From: Macrostomum hystrix
Lineage: Eukaryota; Platyhelminthes; Macrostomidae
Assembly (NCBI GenBank): GCA_950097015.1
Contig: CATNEN010000003.1
Location: 5,751,501 to 5,815,500 of the forward strand
Length of the DNA: 64,000 bases
Direction: 5' to 3'
Below, in pieces: positions 12,605 through 22,900 of this stretch. Every line of letters starts with the position of its first letter. Position 1 is the stretch's first letter. The notes under the pieces are model-generated. The model was not told where the DNA came from, searched no databases, and saw nothing but the letters and a program-made list of their open reading frames with translations. The translations under genes and the position numbers were made by a program.

Positions 12605-12705
12605 GGGGAGCGGCATTTTCATGGCAGAGTTGTAACGCGTCCGACTCGTGCGGTGAAGGTCGAGAGTTCGAATCGTTGGCGAGGCCTCTCGTTATTTCCA
12701 GCTTC
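12605..12705 (+). mobile_element. tRNA-like SINE head fragment in the TRAF 3' UTR
   Basis: TGGCAGAGTTGTA resembles a Pol III A-box and GAGAGTTCGAATC a B-box, about 45 bases apart. The following GGCGAGGCC resembles the end of the head in the SINE family B copy at 43755. No clean cloverleaf, so a SINE remnant rather than a tRNA gene. Confidence 0.5.
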
Positions 12706-12720
12706 AAGCGCAGGACATCA

Positions 12721-12726
12721 AATAAA
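12721..12726 (+). terminator. polyadenylation signal AATAAA for the TRAF gene
   Basis: Canonical AATAAA 124 bases after the stop codon. Assigned by position only. Confidence 0.55.
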
Positions 12727-12729
12727 AAT

Positions 12730-13235
12730 AATTTATTATGACTTTCTCAACAATCTCATTACAAGTATTGGTCGCCAAAGTCGATTTCATTTCATAGCAG
12801 ATAAATTTCTTTATACTACTTTTTCGATACATATCGGATCGTTGAAAAATAACTTATAAAGTAGTGAGATAAGTGAAATAAATGTATATTTTTCATGGCA
12901 TAGTTTACTTTTCTGGTCAGCGAAAAGCCTTCAATTTTTTTCCGCGTAGATAATGGTTTGTTTTTTCCTATTTGAAATGCCGGGTAAATTTTTGTCATTT
13001 CTTATCTTTTGCTAGAGCTTATTTCGCTCGTAGTTTGCTAGACCATTATTTGTAGCCCACATATTGTAGAGTTAAATGAGTATGTGTTTACCTGTTTAAG
13101 TAATAAATTTAGAACTACAAATCACGTAATTCAAAGTATATTTAGTTTTGTACTTGTTGTATATTTTTGCGCATAATAGAACCAATTATGCAGCGTTACA
13201 AATTTCGGTTTATTATTTTTTGTTATAATAATAAC
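12730..13235. other. AT-rich intergenic stretch, nothing recognised
   Basis: Low GC, short frames only, no recognisable domain or repeat. Confidence 0.4.
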
Positions 13236-13430
13236 TGAAGCACCCACCCCACCTTCAATTACCCCAGCTGGTGCTGGCACCCATTTAACAGCTGGGTGAG
13301 CTGAAGCAATGCAGAGTTAAGCGTCTTGCTAAAGGACACAAATTGTCCCAATGCAGTCGTGAATCGAACCCCCGACCTCCAAGTCGAGAGTCCGACGCTC
13401 TATAAACCACTGGGCTACAACCTCCGCCGC
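13236..13430 (-). mobile_element. SINE family A, tRNA-derived
   Basis: On the - strand it starts with a tRNA-like head: GTTGTAGCCCAGTGG (A-box) and GGTTCGATTC (B-box), with an anticodon-like arm between. A body follows with the complement of TTAAGCGTCTTGCTAAAGGA and of CCCAGCTGGTGCTGGCACCC. The same body occurs at 25870-26105, and part of it at 24838-24950. The TTAAGxGTCTTGC motif is common in invertebrate SINEs. Confidence 0.8.
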
Positions 13431-13432
13431 AA

Positions 13433-13467
13433 GACGTAAAGACAGTCTCTAATTGAGAAGACTCAAT
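13433..13467 (+). other. spliced-leader-like sequence
   Basis: CGTAAAGACAGTCTCT followed by GAGAAGACTCAAT resembles the Macrostomum trans-spliced leader as I recall it, at about 29 of 35 positions. It does not continue into a GT donor, so it is not an intact SL RNA gene. It abuts the head of a SINE, and an A10 run lies about 80 bases downstream. Recall-based; must be checked. Confidence 0.4.
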
Positions 13468-13559
13468 AACAAAAAACTAGCAAACAGACGAATAACGAAC
13501 AAGAGATTAACATTTTCCAAGCAGACACTCGCTATCTGCAGAAAAAAAAAATTTATTTT

Positions 13560-14045
13560 TCCATGAGGTAAGGCAATTTCTAATGAGCACCTTTTAATTA
13601 GTTCTTGTTTTAGGATTAACCGATGCATTGCATTGTTCAAAAAGCCGATTCAAAATGATTCCTGGTACTGATTAATCCCTAACTAATCTTGGTCCTACCT
13701 GACATGCAACACCAGAATTTTAATCTAAGAAAATCTCATTTCGTGTTTTTTGCTTCGCGATATTAAATGATTTATTTATTTAAAAAAGATGAAAGGCTTA
13801 CACTTGAGACCCTGATGTCAAAGCCTTCCCAAAAACACTGAAAAAGAGAATTATCAGGTAGACTCATCGAGTATGACGTTCTCAAAGCCTGTATCTGGCA
13901 TTCCGTGTCCGTGGATGAGGATGCAGCCAGAGCTGGGTATAAAACAGGAAATTTTTATTCTGCATTTTTCTTGCCCTTCAAACAAGTTTCTGTAAAGGCG
14001 TTAAGAAAAAACTGGTGAGTGTCTAGGGGTTTTTAGTGGGTAAAT
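13560..14045. other. intergenic stretch, nothing recognised
   Basis: No exon with a convincing domain and no clear repeat between the spliced-leader-like region and the minisatellite. Confidence 0.4.
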
Positions 14046-14054
14046 TATTTTTTG

Positions 14055-15412
14055 TCTCGTAGACAACTGGTAGACAACCGGTAGACATATAGGTAGGCAA
14101 CTGGTAGACTTATTGGTAGACAACTGGTTGATAAATAGGTAGGCAGCTGGTAGACTTATTGGTAGACAACTGGTAGACAAATAGTTTGACAACCGGTAGA
14201 CAAATAGGTAGGCAGCTGGTAGACTTATTGGTAGACAACTGGTTGACAAAAAGGTAGGCAACTGGTAGACTTATTGGTAGACAACTGGTAGACATATAGG
14301 TAGGCAACTGGTAGACTTATTGGTAGACAACTGGTAGACTAATTGGTAGACAACTGGTTGACAAAAAGGTAGGCAACTGGTAGACTTATTGGTAGACAAC
14401 TGGTAGACTAATTGGTAGACAACTGGTTGACTTATTGGTAGACAACTGGTAGACTAATTGGTAGACAACTGGTAGACAAATAGGTAGGCAGCTGGTAGAC
14501 TTATTGGTAGACAACTGGTTGACTTATTGGTAGACAACTGGTTGACTTATTGGTAGGCAACTGGTTGACTTATTGGTAGGCAACTGATTGACTTATTGGT
14601 AGGCAACTGATTGACTTATTGGTAGGCAACTGATTGACTTATTGGTAGGCAACTGATTGACTTATTGGTAGGCAACTGATTGACTTATTGGTAGACAACT
14701 GGTTGACTTATTGGTAGACAACTGGTAGACTAATTGGTAGACAACTAGTAGACTAATTGGTAGACAACTGGTTGACTTATTGGTAGACAACTGATTGACT
14801 TATTGGTAGACAACTGGTTGACTTATTGGTAGACAACTGATTGACTTATTGGTAGACAACTGGTAGACTAATTGGTAGACAACTGGTTGACAAAAAGGTA
14901 GGCAACTGGTAGACTTATTGGTAGACAACTGATTGACTTATTGGTAGACAACTGATTGACTTATTGGTAGGCAACTGATTGAATTATTGGTAGGCAACTG
15001 ATTGACTTATTGGTAGGCAACTGATTGACTTATTGGTAGGCAACTGATTGACTTATTGGTAGACAACTGGTTGACTTATTGGTAGACAACTGGTTGACTT
15101 ATTGGTAGACAACTGGTAGACTAATTGGTAGACAACTAGTAGACTAATTGGTAGACAACTGGTTGACTTATTGGTAGACAACTGGTTGACTTATTGGTAG
15201 ACAACTGGTTGACTTATTGGTAGGCAACTGATTGACTTATTGGTAGACAACTGGTTGACTTATTGGTAGACAACTGATTGACTTATTGGTAGACAACTGG
15301 TAGACTAATTGGTAGACAACTGGTTGACAAATAGGTAGGCAACTGGTAGACTTATTGGTAGACAACTGGTAGACTAATTGGTAGACAAACAGGTTGACAA
15401 CTGGTAGAAAAA
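14055..15412. repeat. 23-bp minisatellite upstream of the GPCR gene
   Basis: About 59 copies of a 23-bp unit containing ACTTATTGGTAGACAACTGG, with variants ending TTG or TAG. It ends about 120 bases before the GPCR start codon, so it may lie in the promoter or 5' UTR. Confidence 0.96.
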
Positions 15413-15530
15413 GAAGATAAATTTGCATGCAAAAAGTTTAGCAAAATTTGTGCCTTTAAAATATTACTGCGAGTATAAACCTATTTCTTTCATGGTCCAC
15501 AAACTTAGGAGCTCTATCTGTCATTTGAGA

Positions 15531-17073
15531 ATGTCTACGCAACGAAACAACGACACAGCTGTTGAGCCAGTCGCGCCTGGCACAGGTCATCTTCCGGCTC
15601 TGATAGACGCCAATCCGATGGTGTTCTTTCCCTACATAAGCCTCACTTCGGTTGCCATGCTGATAGGATTTTTCGGTAACTTGGCCCTGATCATCACTCT
15701 GATAGTTCGCCGAGACGTGCAAAAAGTTGGTCGCGAGTTCCTGATCAACATGTGCCTGGCTGACCTGTGTGTCACTGGATTCGCTGATCCGTTGTGCATT
15801 ATAGGTCAGTAAGGGGTCCAATTTGGCGATTTTCTTGTTCAATCCATCCCTCCTCTTACGAATTCCAAAAATTTCGTGGCCTTATTACTGATTTTTCGAT
15901 ACATATCGGTTAGTTCTTGTTTCAGCTTTTGCATTCGAGATAGACGCTAATTATAGTTAAGACACAAGGATTTCACAATTCTGTCAAAAGCTCATTATAT
16001 TTAAGGTTGTTGCCACGTGGATAGAACCGAGGTGCTGAGTTCGAGTCAAGGACTTCTCAAGTAGTACTCAAGTACTTAAGATGTTCTTGGTTCGAGTCTC
16101 AACCCCAGGGGAGAGTTTTAATGTACTGTTAAAGATTCCTCATCACCTAAGTTTACCAGAAATTTAAGTGGTTTTGGCGGCCCTTAAAAGCCCAAAGGTT
16201 ATTTTTTGTCTTTCGGGAGGCAAACATTTAAAATAAGTTAATCGTTCTTTTAATTTCATCTAAACAAACGCGGCAGCCGCCATCATGGGGGAGCAATACT
16301 TAGCCGAGCGCCCGGCCCTGTGCACTCTGGTTGCGTCACTGTGCCTCTCTGCCTGCTTCTGCGCATTCTTTAGCCTGGCCTGCATTACCGCCTCTCGCTT
16401 GGTGTTCATCTGCTACAGCCGGGTGTACAATAGACTCTTCTGTCGATGGAAAGCCATCGGCCAGTGCTGCCTGTGCTGGCTTTTAAGCTTGGCCGCTGAA
16501 GCTGGAAACTTTCTTGGCTGGGGCGGCCATTTCTACGATAGGAAAAGCGAGAGCTGCGCCTGGCAACGGACAGCCTCGGTTTCCTACACTTACTTCGTTG
16601 GCCTTGTCCTCATCGCTCTGCCACTGGCGCTAATGCTGGCTGCCAATGTGAAGATTTTGGCCACCATTCGAGCGACTAAGAGTCGCTTGCTTGTGGCCTG
16701 CGCGACCCAGCCGTCGCGGAAGACACCGCGTCAAAGCGACGTCTGGCGCGAGACGGCAAGAGGCTGTCGGACTTTGCTAGCTCTGATTGTAGCCTTCTGC
16801 ATCTGCTGGTTGCCCTACACAGTTGTCATAATAGTTGATGTTCGCAACGAGACTGTTCCAGCAAATGTTCATCTGTTTGTCACCTGGCTGGCACACCTGC
16901 ACACGGCGGTTGTTGTCTGCGTTCACCTCGGCAATCGGCAAATTAGACGAGCCCTGACACAAACCTTTGCCTGTGCTCATAGTCCAATTGAATCGAGCCA
17001 TCCCACCGCTGCCACCACGCCAGCAGTGTTACAGCTTAGAGCATCTGACAAGAATGAGGACAACAAGATCTAA
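15531..17073 (+). CDS. rhodopsin-class (class A) GPCR, melatonin-receptor/moody-like, 2 exons
   Basis: Exons 15531-15804 and 16277-17073 (donor G|GTCAGT, acceptor GGCAG|CC) give 356 residues. TM1 holds GN (N50), TM2 LADL (D78), and C107 before TM3 can pair with the Cys in RKSESCAWQ of loop 2. TM3 ends ASRLVFICYSRVYNRLF, resembling the melatonin/Tre1/moody pattern NRYxxIxH, but the DRY triad reads S-R-L. TM6 has CWLPY. In TM7 the NPxxY position reads TAVVV before a normal GNRQIRRAL helix 8. It is a plasma-membrane receptor with unknown ligand. The ATG at 15531 was chosen because it gives a 30-residue extracellular N-terminus; an upstream in-frame ATG at 15423 exists. The 472-bp intron is free of minisatellite. 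Confidence 0.85.
16015..16130 (+). other. possible tRNA-like remnant in the GPCR intron
   Basis: Two B-box-like words, GAGTTCGAGTC and GGTTCGAGTCTC, lie about 60 bases apart. No cloverleaf was recognised; weak. Confidence 0.2.
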
Positions 17074-18464
17074 AACCACCTGACTCTATTTTGAACCAAG
17101 CGTCCGACACTGAAACTAAATTAACATTTAGAGATGCACGCTTAGATTGGTTATCAAAAATAGAGTAATTACCTGTAGTTTAGAAACGCTACCCAAAGCA
17201 TGGCTGAGCAATGTGTTTATCTACAGATATATACTACTAAATTATCTACTAATTCCCACATTGTTATCCTCATGAACTACCGAAATTGAATTCAAAACGC
17301 GAATGAGCTGGCAAAAATATATATGAGTTACGCTCGGATGTAATCGCTGAGTTTGTGACAACGTCTTCACAAATTTAATAGAGTTGCAGATGTAAACTAA
17401 TTGATTGCAAATCAGATGCTTAGAATGCACTTTTGTTTTCATAAAAACGTCAAATAGATTGAGTTGCAAAAGTTTAGCTCCAGAAGATAGGTTGCAGATT
17501 TCTAGCTTGTACAATGAGTTATGGTTAATATAAAAATCTATTAGAACTTTCATACGAAAACGACTCCATTTTTTAAACAAAGGTCTATGCTCGGCTGCAC
17601 ATGAATAAATAAAATGGCATACAGATTTGCACATCACACACTACTTATATTACTATCATGCAGGAAAAGAGTCACTGCTCACTGATTTATATTCAAGCGA
17701 TATGAGTACATGAGTACTATATATTTTTTATAGCGAGTCAAAGCACTTCAAAGGCCAGGGGCTAGTTTTCTGTACAAAAATTTAACTGAAGTCCGTGAAA
17801 ATCGAAGTTTTAAAAAACGTAATGCTAAAATTTTAACAGCTAGACCAAGTGATTGTGAGTCTAACAGCAAAGCTATTGAAATTGCGAACTTTTTTAATGG
17901 AAAAGTTTTACACTGCATTTGTGACTTTCGCCAATTTTTTAGTTAGTAAAATCGGCTAGCTAGAACAAAATCTCATAATGTGTACAAAACACAAAGTCAC
18001 AAAACTAGGTTAGATGGCGCGAACGAAATTAGGCTTAACGTTTTGTTTCCTAAAAAACACGTGAGTAGTAAGTGCTAGATAATACTGCAAACAGTAATTG
18101 CGTCGGGTTCGATTGCAGAACAGTTGCGAAGTTACACGACACGGTATATTTCACCCCTGTTTTACCAGCTATTGAAATAGCGGAATAGAAGACTCTTGAT
18201 TCAGGGATAAATACTGGAGGAGATAGTACTCAAGGAGGCAGTGTTTAAGTGCCTGGTACTGGAAGTTTAAGACGAAGCAACAAAGAAACTTTAAATCGAG
18301 AGTCATGAGTCTTTTTTAATCATAAGTCCTTGGGTTTGACACGTTTTCGCGACGAAAAATCATAACCGAATTCGATTAATTCTTCAATGAAAAAAACCTG
18401 GATTATGCACAAAGATTATGTCTGAAAAGTTCCCACCGATCAAGCTAGCCATTGCAATATTTTG
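17074..18464. other. convergent intergenic region between GPCR and cyclase
   Basis: Holds the 3' ends of two convergent genes. It is AT-rich, with no repeat array and no recognised exon. Confidence 0.5.
17604..17609 (+). terminator. polyadenylation signal AATAAA, possibly for the GPCR
   Basis: Overlapping AATAAATAAAA about 530 bases after the GPCR stop. Position only. Confidence 0.3.
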
Positions 18465-19903
18465 TCAAACCATTGTTGACTTTCTCGGCTCGTAATAATA
18501 ATTGTCGTACTCAGACTCGTAAGCGCTGTACTGCATGCTCGGATCACTGGGGTACTCGGCACTCGTAGCCAGCGAGCTGCTGCTGATACAGCCGGGCAGG
18601 ATGAAGCGCTGAAGCTCCGGCGGTAGGACGCTGCGCATCCTGCCGTGCCGAGCCACGAAGCGTTGGAAACTCTGCGGCAGGCCGCGCACCTGGCCGTTGG
18701 CGCCGTTTCTAATTGCCAAGTCTCCGGAGTCTGCGTCTGCCGCGCCTGGCAGGAACCCAGTTGAAGCTGCCGCTGCTGATGCTGCCGCAGCCGCCGCCTG
18801 CAGCTGGTCGAGACTGGACGCCCGTCGAAGAGAAGTTCCTTGCGAGCCTCCGTTCAGGACAGTCGCCGCCGAGTTTTTCAGCGGCTGCAGTCGAAATTTG
18901 GGCTGGCCAGTCGGGTTCACATCCCTACCTGCTCGGTCTAGCGAGCCAAACAAGGAGTGGCCACTTTTTGGTCTTGCCTGATCCTGCTGAGTACCATTCC
19001 TGGGCTTTACTGGCGGTGTCATCTCAGGCATGTGCATTGGTGCCAGCAAGGCTGCCAGGGTTCTCCTGTCGCATAGCCTGTCCGGGACTTCGCCCTCGGA
19101 CAGGTCTGGCCCGTCTGGCATGCAGAACTCGCGACGAAAGACGCTGCTGATTCTACGAGCCTCCGCGGCGATGCGCTCGTGGAAACTATCGTCCATGGCG
19201 CCCCCGTTTGAGAACGGCAGTCCGGCGGCTCGAAGTCGGCGCGGAAAGTCGGCATCGTCGGTCATGTTGTCGTAGTCAGACTTTTTTGAAGCAGGTGTGG
19301 AATTGGCATCATTCTGTGTTAGTGAGGCCGTTTGAAATTGCTGCAATTGGCGACCGAAACCATTTTGGCTGGAGCCTCGGTATCCGTTGCTGCCATACGC
19401 ACCGCGTCTCTGAGCGGGCAAGTCCTCTGCCTCCGAGTGGGTCTCGTAAGCGCTGGATGGAACATCACACGTGTAGCCGCCTTCCTCTTCTTCGTCTTCG
19501 GCTCGAGTCTCGTAGCCGTACTCGTCAAAGTCGGTGTCACCGCCACCATTGTCGTAGTCGCCAGTTCGCCGAAGCTGGCGCGGTCTTGGCGCTGGCAACC
19601 GACGTTCAGCGTTCAACGGAGTCAGCAGCACTTCACCGTCGCTGACTCCGCCGAGGTCCTCACTGGAGATTGCTGCAGATGAGGTTGCAGCAGTTCTCGC
19701 TGGGAGAAGTCCAAAGTTAGGCAGACCGACCGGTGCGACCTGTGGAAGACGACGCTGTGCAGGCACTGGCGTTGGCGGCTCTGAAGTGATCGGTGCATGG
19801 GCAGCCGATACTGGCGGCTCACAGTAAGACGGCTCAGCGTCTGAGAGAGCGGCCGCAGCAGCCTCCTCTGGCCAGGCACGCATCAAAGCTGCTTCTGACT
19901 CGC
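18465..19903 (-). CDS. cyclase last exon: acidic, low-complexity C-terminal tail
   Basis: Residues about 1726-2204. Repeated short Tyr/acidic words (YGYETRAEDEE, SAYETHSEAEDL, SAYESEYDNYYYEP), Ala and Gln runs, and a C-terminal STMV that fits a class I PDZ ligand. No globular domain seen. The start is fixed by the acceptor CTTCAG|GCGAG. Confidence 0.85.
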
Positions 19904-22900
19904 CTGAAGAGAAATGTTAGAATATTATAATACGTGCCCGATTTTCTTAGTGAAGACCCTACAAATTCAAATACTCACCGACACTGCAGTTGTCACTCAA
20001 TCGTCTACCTCCGACAAAGTCATTTATGTCTGTTGCCGCAGTCGGGGTCTGTAGTGACGGCGGTGCAGACGGCCTGTAGGCCTGCGGTACGTACTGGAAA
20101 AAGTTGGCGCAGTCCTCGTCGATATCGCTCACCAAGACGTCGCTAATCTCACCGTCGTCACTCTGAAGACCTCGAAGCGCTTCTAGATCAGTTTCACAGC
20201 CGCCACCTTGAGTACTGCGAACGCCACCACCATCTGTGACCTCGTCTTCATCTCCGCTGGTGAGACCGCCTCCAACTGAGTCGGACACCAGAGACAGCAA
20301 CGAATCGCCGACAGCGTTAACGCCTGATGCGGCGCCAGCTCCATGGGAAGAAGGCGTTGCTACTGGAGCCAATCGGAAGGCTCCGCTGCGCTCTTTAGCG
20401 AGACGGAACAGCACAGCAGGTACTGTGGAGCCGCCGCAGGTGCTGCTCTCCCAGCCTGCGTTTCCGTTGGCACGCGGCGATGGCTCCGCATTTGCACCCT
20501 TTGAGGAGGTCGCCATGACTGATGACTCGATTGGTGGTAGAGAAAGCGTTGCGCCAGCAGTGTCCGATGGTGGCGACGTTTTCAAGCCGCCTCCACAACG
20601 GCTGCCACCTGAGGAATCACTCAGTCGACTGGCTGGTGACAAAATCGGCGGGCTAGGCCGAGTGTACTCTGGAAAGTCCAGATGGCGCGCGCTCGGCGTG
20701 CTTCTCTGGCTACCCTCAGCCGAGGGACTCGCTGAGGTGCGCGACTTTCCGCTAGAACGAGCAGCAGCAACTGGCGGCGCCTTGTACTGGTGCTGGTTTT
20801 GGTACTGGTGCTGCTGCTTGTGGTGCTGTACTGGGTGATGCCCGCTGGTGTCGGAGTTAGATCTTGTCATGCTGGAGCTCTGAGCATGGCTACCGCGCGG
20901 CGGTCTCGGCGGAGGCGGCTGCTGCTGGTTCGAGGACTTGACGGCCGCCATTTCCATGAAGATATTGGCGCTACTCTCGGCCATTGAGTCGTACTCAGTG
21001 TCCGTGTACAATGGGTTTCTGTGGCTAACTGCTCCTGGCGCAGCCGCTGATGTCGCGGAGGCCGTAATCGCAGCTGCACTTTCTGTCGCCTCCGTGACTC
21101 CCTCATCGTCATCAGACGTGACGATTTGGTCGTGCGCGTCACTTAGCGCGTGCCTTGCAGCCGACTGAAAAGCTGCACTCTCGTGCATGAGGAAGCTGCT
21201 TAGTGAGGACCTGCTTGCCACTGTGTCACTTATGCGACGCGGCCTCTGCGGCTGATGCTGCAGGGGTTGCTGCTGCAGCTGCGTCTGCTGATGCGCCTTG
21301 GCAACCTGAGTTGGCGGCGGCGGGGGAGGTGGCAGTGTCGGCGTCTGAGTCTCAGCAGCGGCAACACTGCGAGATTGCATCTCCGGTATCGGTCTGAGAC
21401 CTGCCCCGCTGCCGTAGTGGCCTGCGTACAGGTTGTTGGATACGCCCGCTTGCAGCACCGACGATGCAGACTCCAGCGGACTGGCTTGTCGGTGATTCGC
21501 GTGGTGATGGTGATGCTGGCTGGTCTGCTGTCGAAAGCCTGCAGCATTCGTAGAGGCCTGAGATTGTCTACTCGAAGCCGCAGGCCGACCATCGCGCAGC
21601 ACCATGGCGCGTACTCGCATGCCATCGACGCTGTGCAACGAATGCTCCGCGAAGTCGAACTGCTGCTGCGCGATCCGGTGCACCCTGTCCGACACCAGGA
21701 TCTGGCTCGGCCCGGCAGCCGATGCCAGCACGCGGGACACGCTGGCTGACTGACCCCAAACGTCGAAGACTGGCCTACCTCCGCCAACCACTCCGCAGAA
21801 GCCAGGTCCGAGGTCGATGCCCACACGCATACGAACGCGGTCCTCATACAGGGTGGCGTTCAGCTCCGCGACACGGCGTCTCATAAGCTGAGCCAGCTGC
21901 ACCAAACCGGTGAGGTGGAACAGCTTGCTGGCTGGGTTGTCCTGCAGCTGCGGGTTCATGCCCACAGCTACGACGTAGTTTTCTCCGACCGTGCGCACCT
22001 TGACCAGCTCCTGGTGACGGTCGGCCCTGTGAAGCAGCTCGTCCAGCTCGCAGATGACGTCATTGAGCACGCGGATGCTCTCCTGCACCAACAACGGCGC
22101 CTCCGTGCCGGGAGCTGGCTGCCAGTCCGGCAGATTGGCCCATAGAATGCCCAGCAGGGGATACTCCTGGGCGTACAGGTCCTGTTGTGGAGGAAAAACA
22201 CCACTTTGTTTGAATAAACTGACTGTGAAAACTAGATAAAACTCTCAGGTCAGTCACCATCTGTCATAAATAAATAGAGCGAGCTAGCAAATTTTTCCAT
22301 ACTAGGATTGAAGATCGCTAAACATTTGCAGAGAGCTAGGGAAAAAACGTAAAAATTGGAGCGATTTACGAAAACCGCCTTCAAGCATACATCCGGGTCT
22401 TGGCGGGATTCGGCATTGCTAAAATCGGCTCCCACGAGGTTGCAGCTTGGGTCAAATTGAATATCCCCCCCACACATTAGTTTCCCTCTAGCTAACAAAA
22501 ACTTTCTCTGATGACTCACTGCACGGAACTGCTGTTCCAGGCACGCATGCATTTGATGTGGAAGCCAAAAAAGATCAGAACCGCCTACCAATTTTGACTC
22601 GGTTCTTTCTTTCTCGGTGTACCAGCGCAAGGCCCTCAGCATGCATCCATCAAATGCATTGCCAGCAGCAGCATAGTTAGGTATGGTTTGTTGGGCAAGA
22701 CAAGGTATAGCATTGAATTGCAGAATGATTGCTAGTGAGGCAGAGTGTAGTATGGAAACGGCTTTAGCGAATAATATAGCGACCTCGTGTAGCTTGTTTA
22801 ACTCGAAAGCGCGAGTATGAAAGGGAGATATAAGATAAATAATAAGGATTACCTGGGCTGACTAATGCGCTGAAATTCAGTGACAGCGTTTGTGCGAGAG

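Noticed and set aside
13340-13430. tRNA gene on the - strand
   Set aside because: A- and B-boxes are present, but the arms do not pair cleanly and the sequence continues into a body shared with another copy, so it is a SINE head.
20236-20838. 200-codon + strand frame opposite the cyclase tail
   Set aside because: Shadow of the GC-rich, well-supported - strand exon; no domain.
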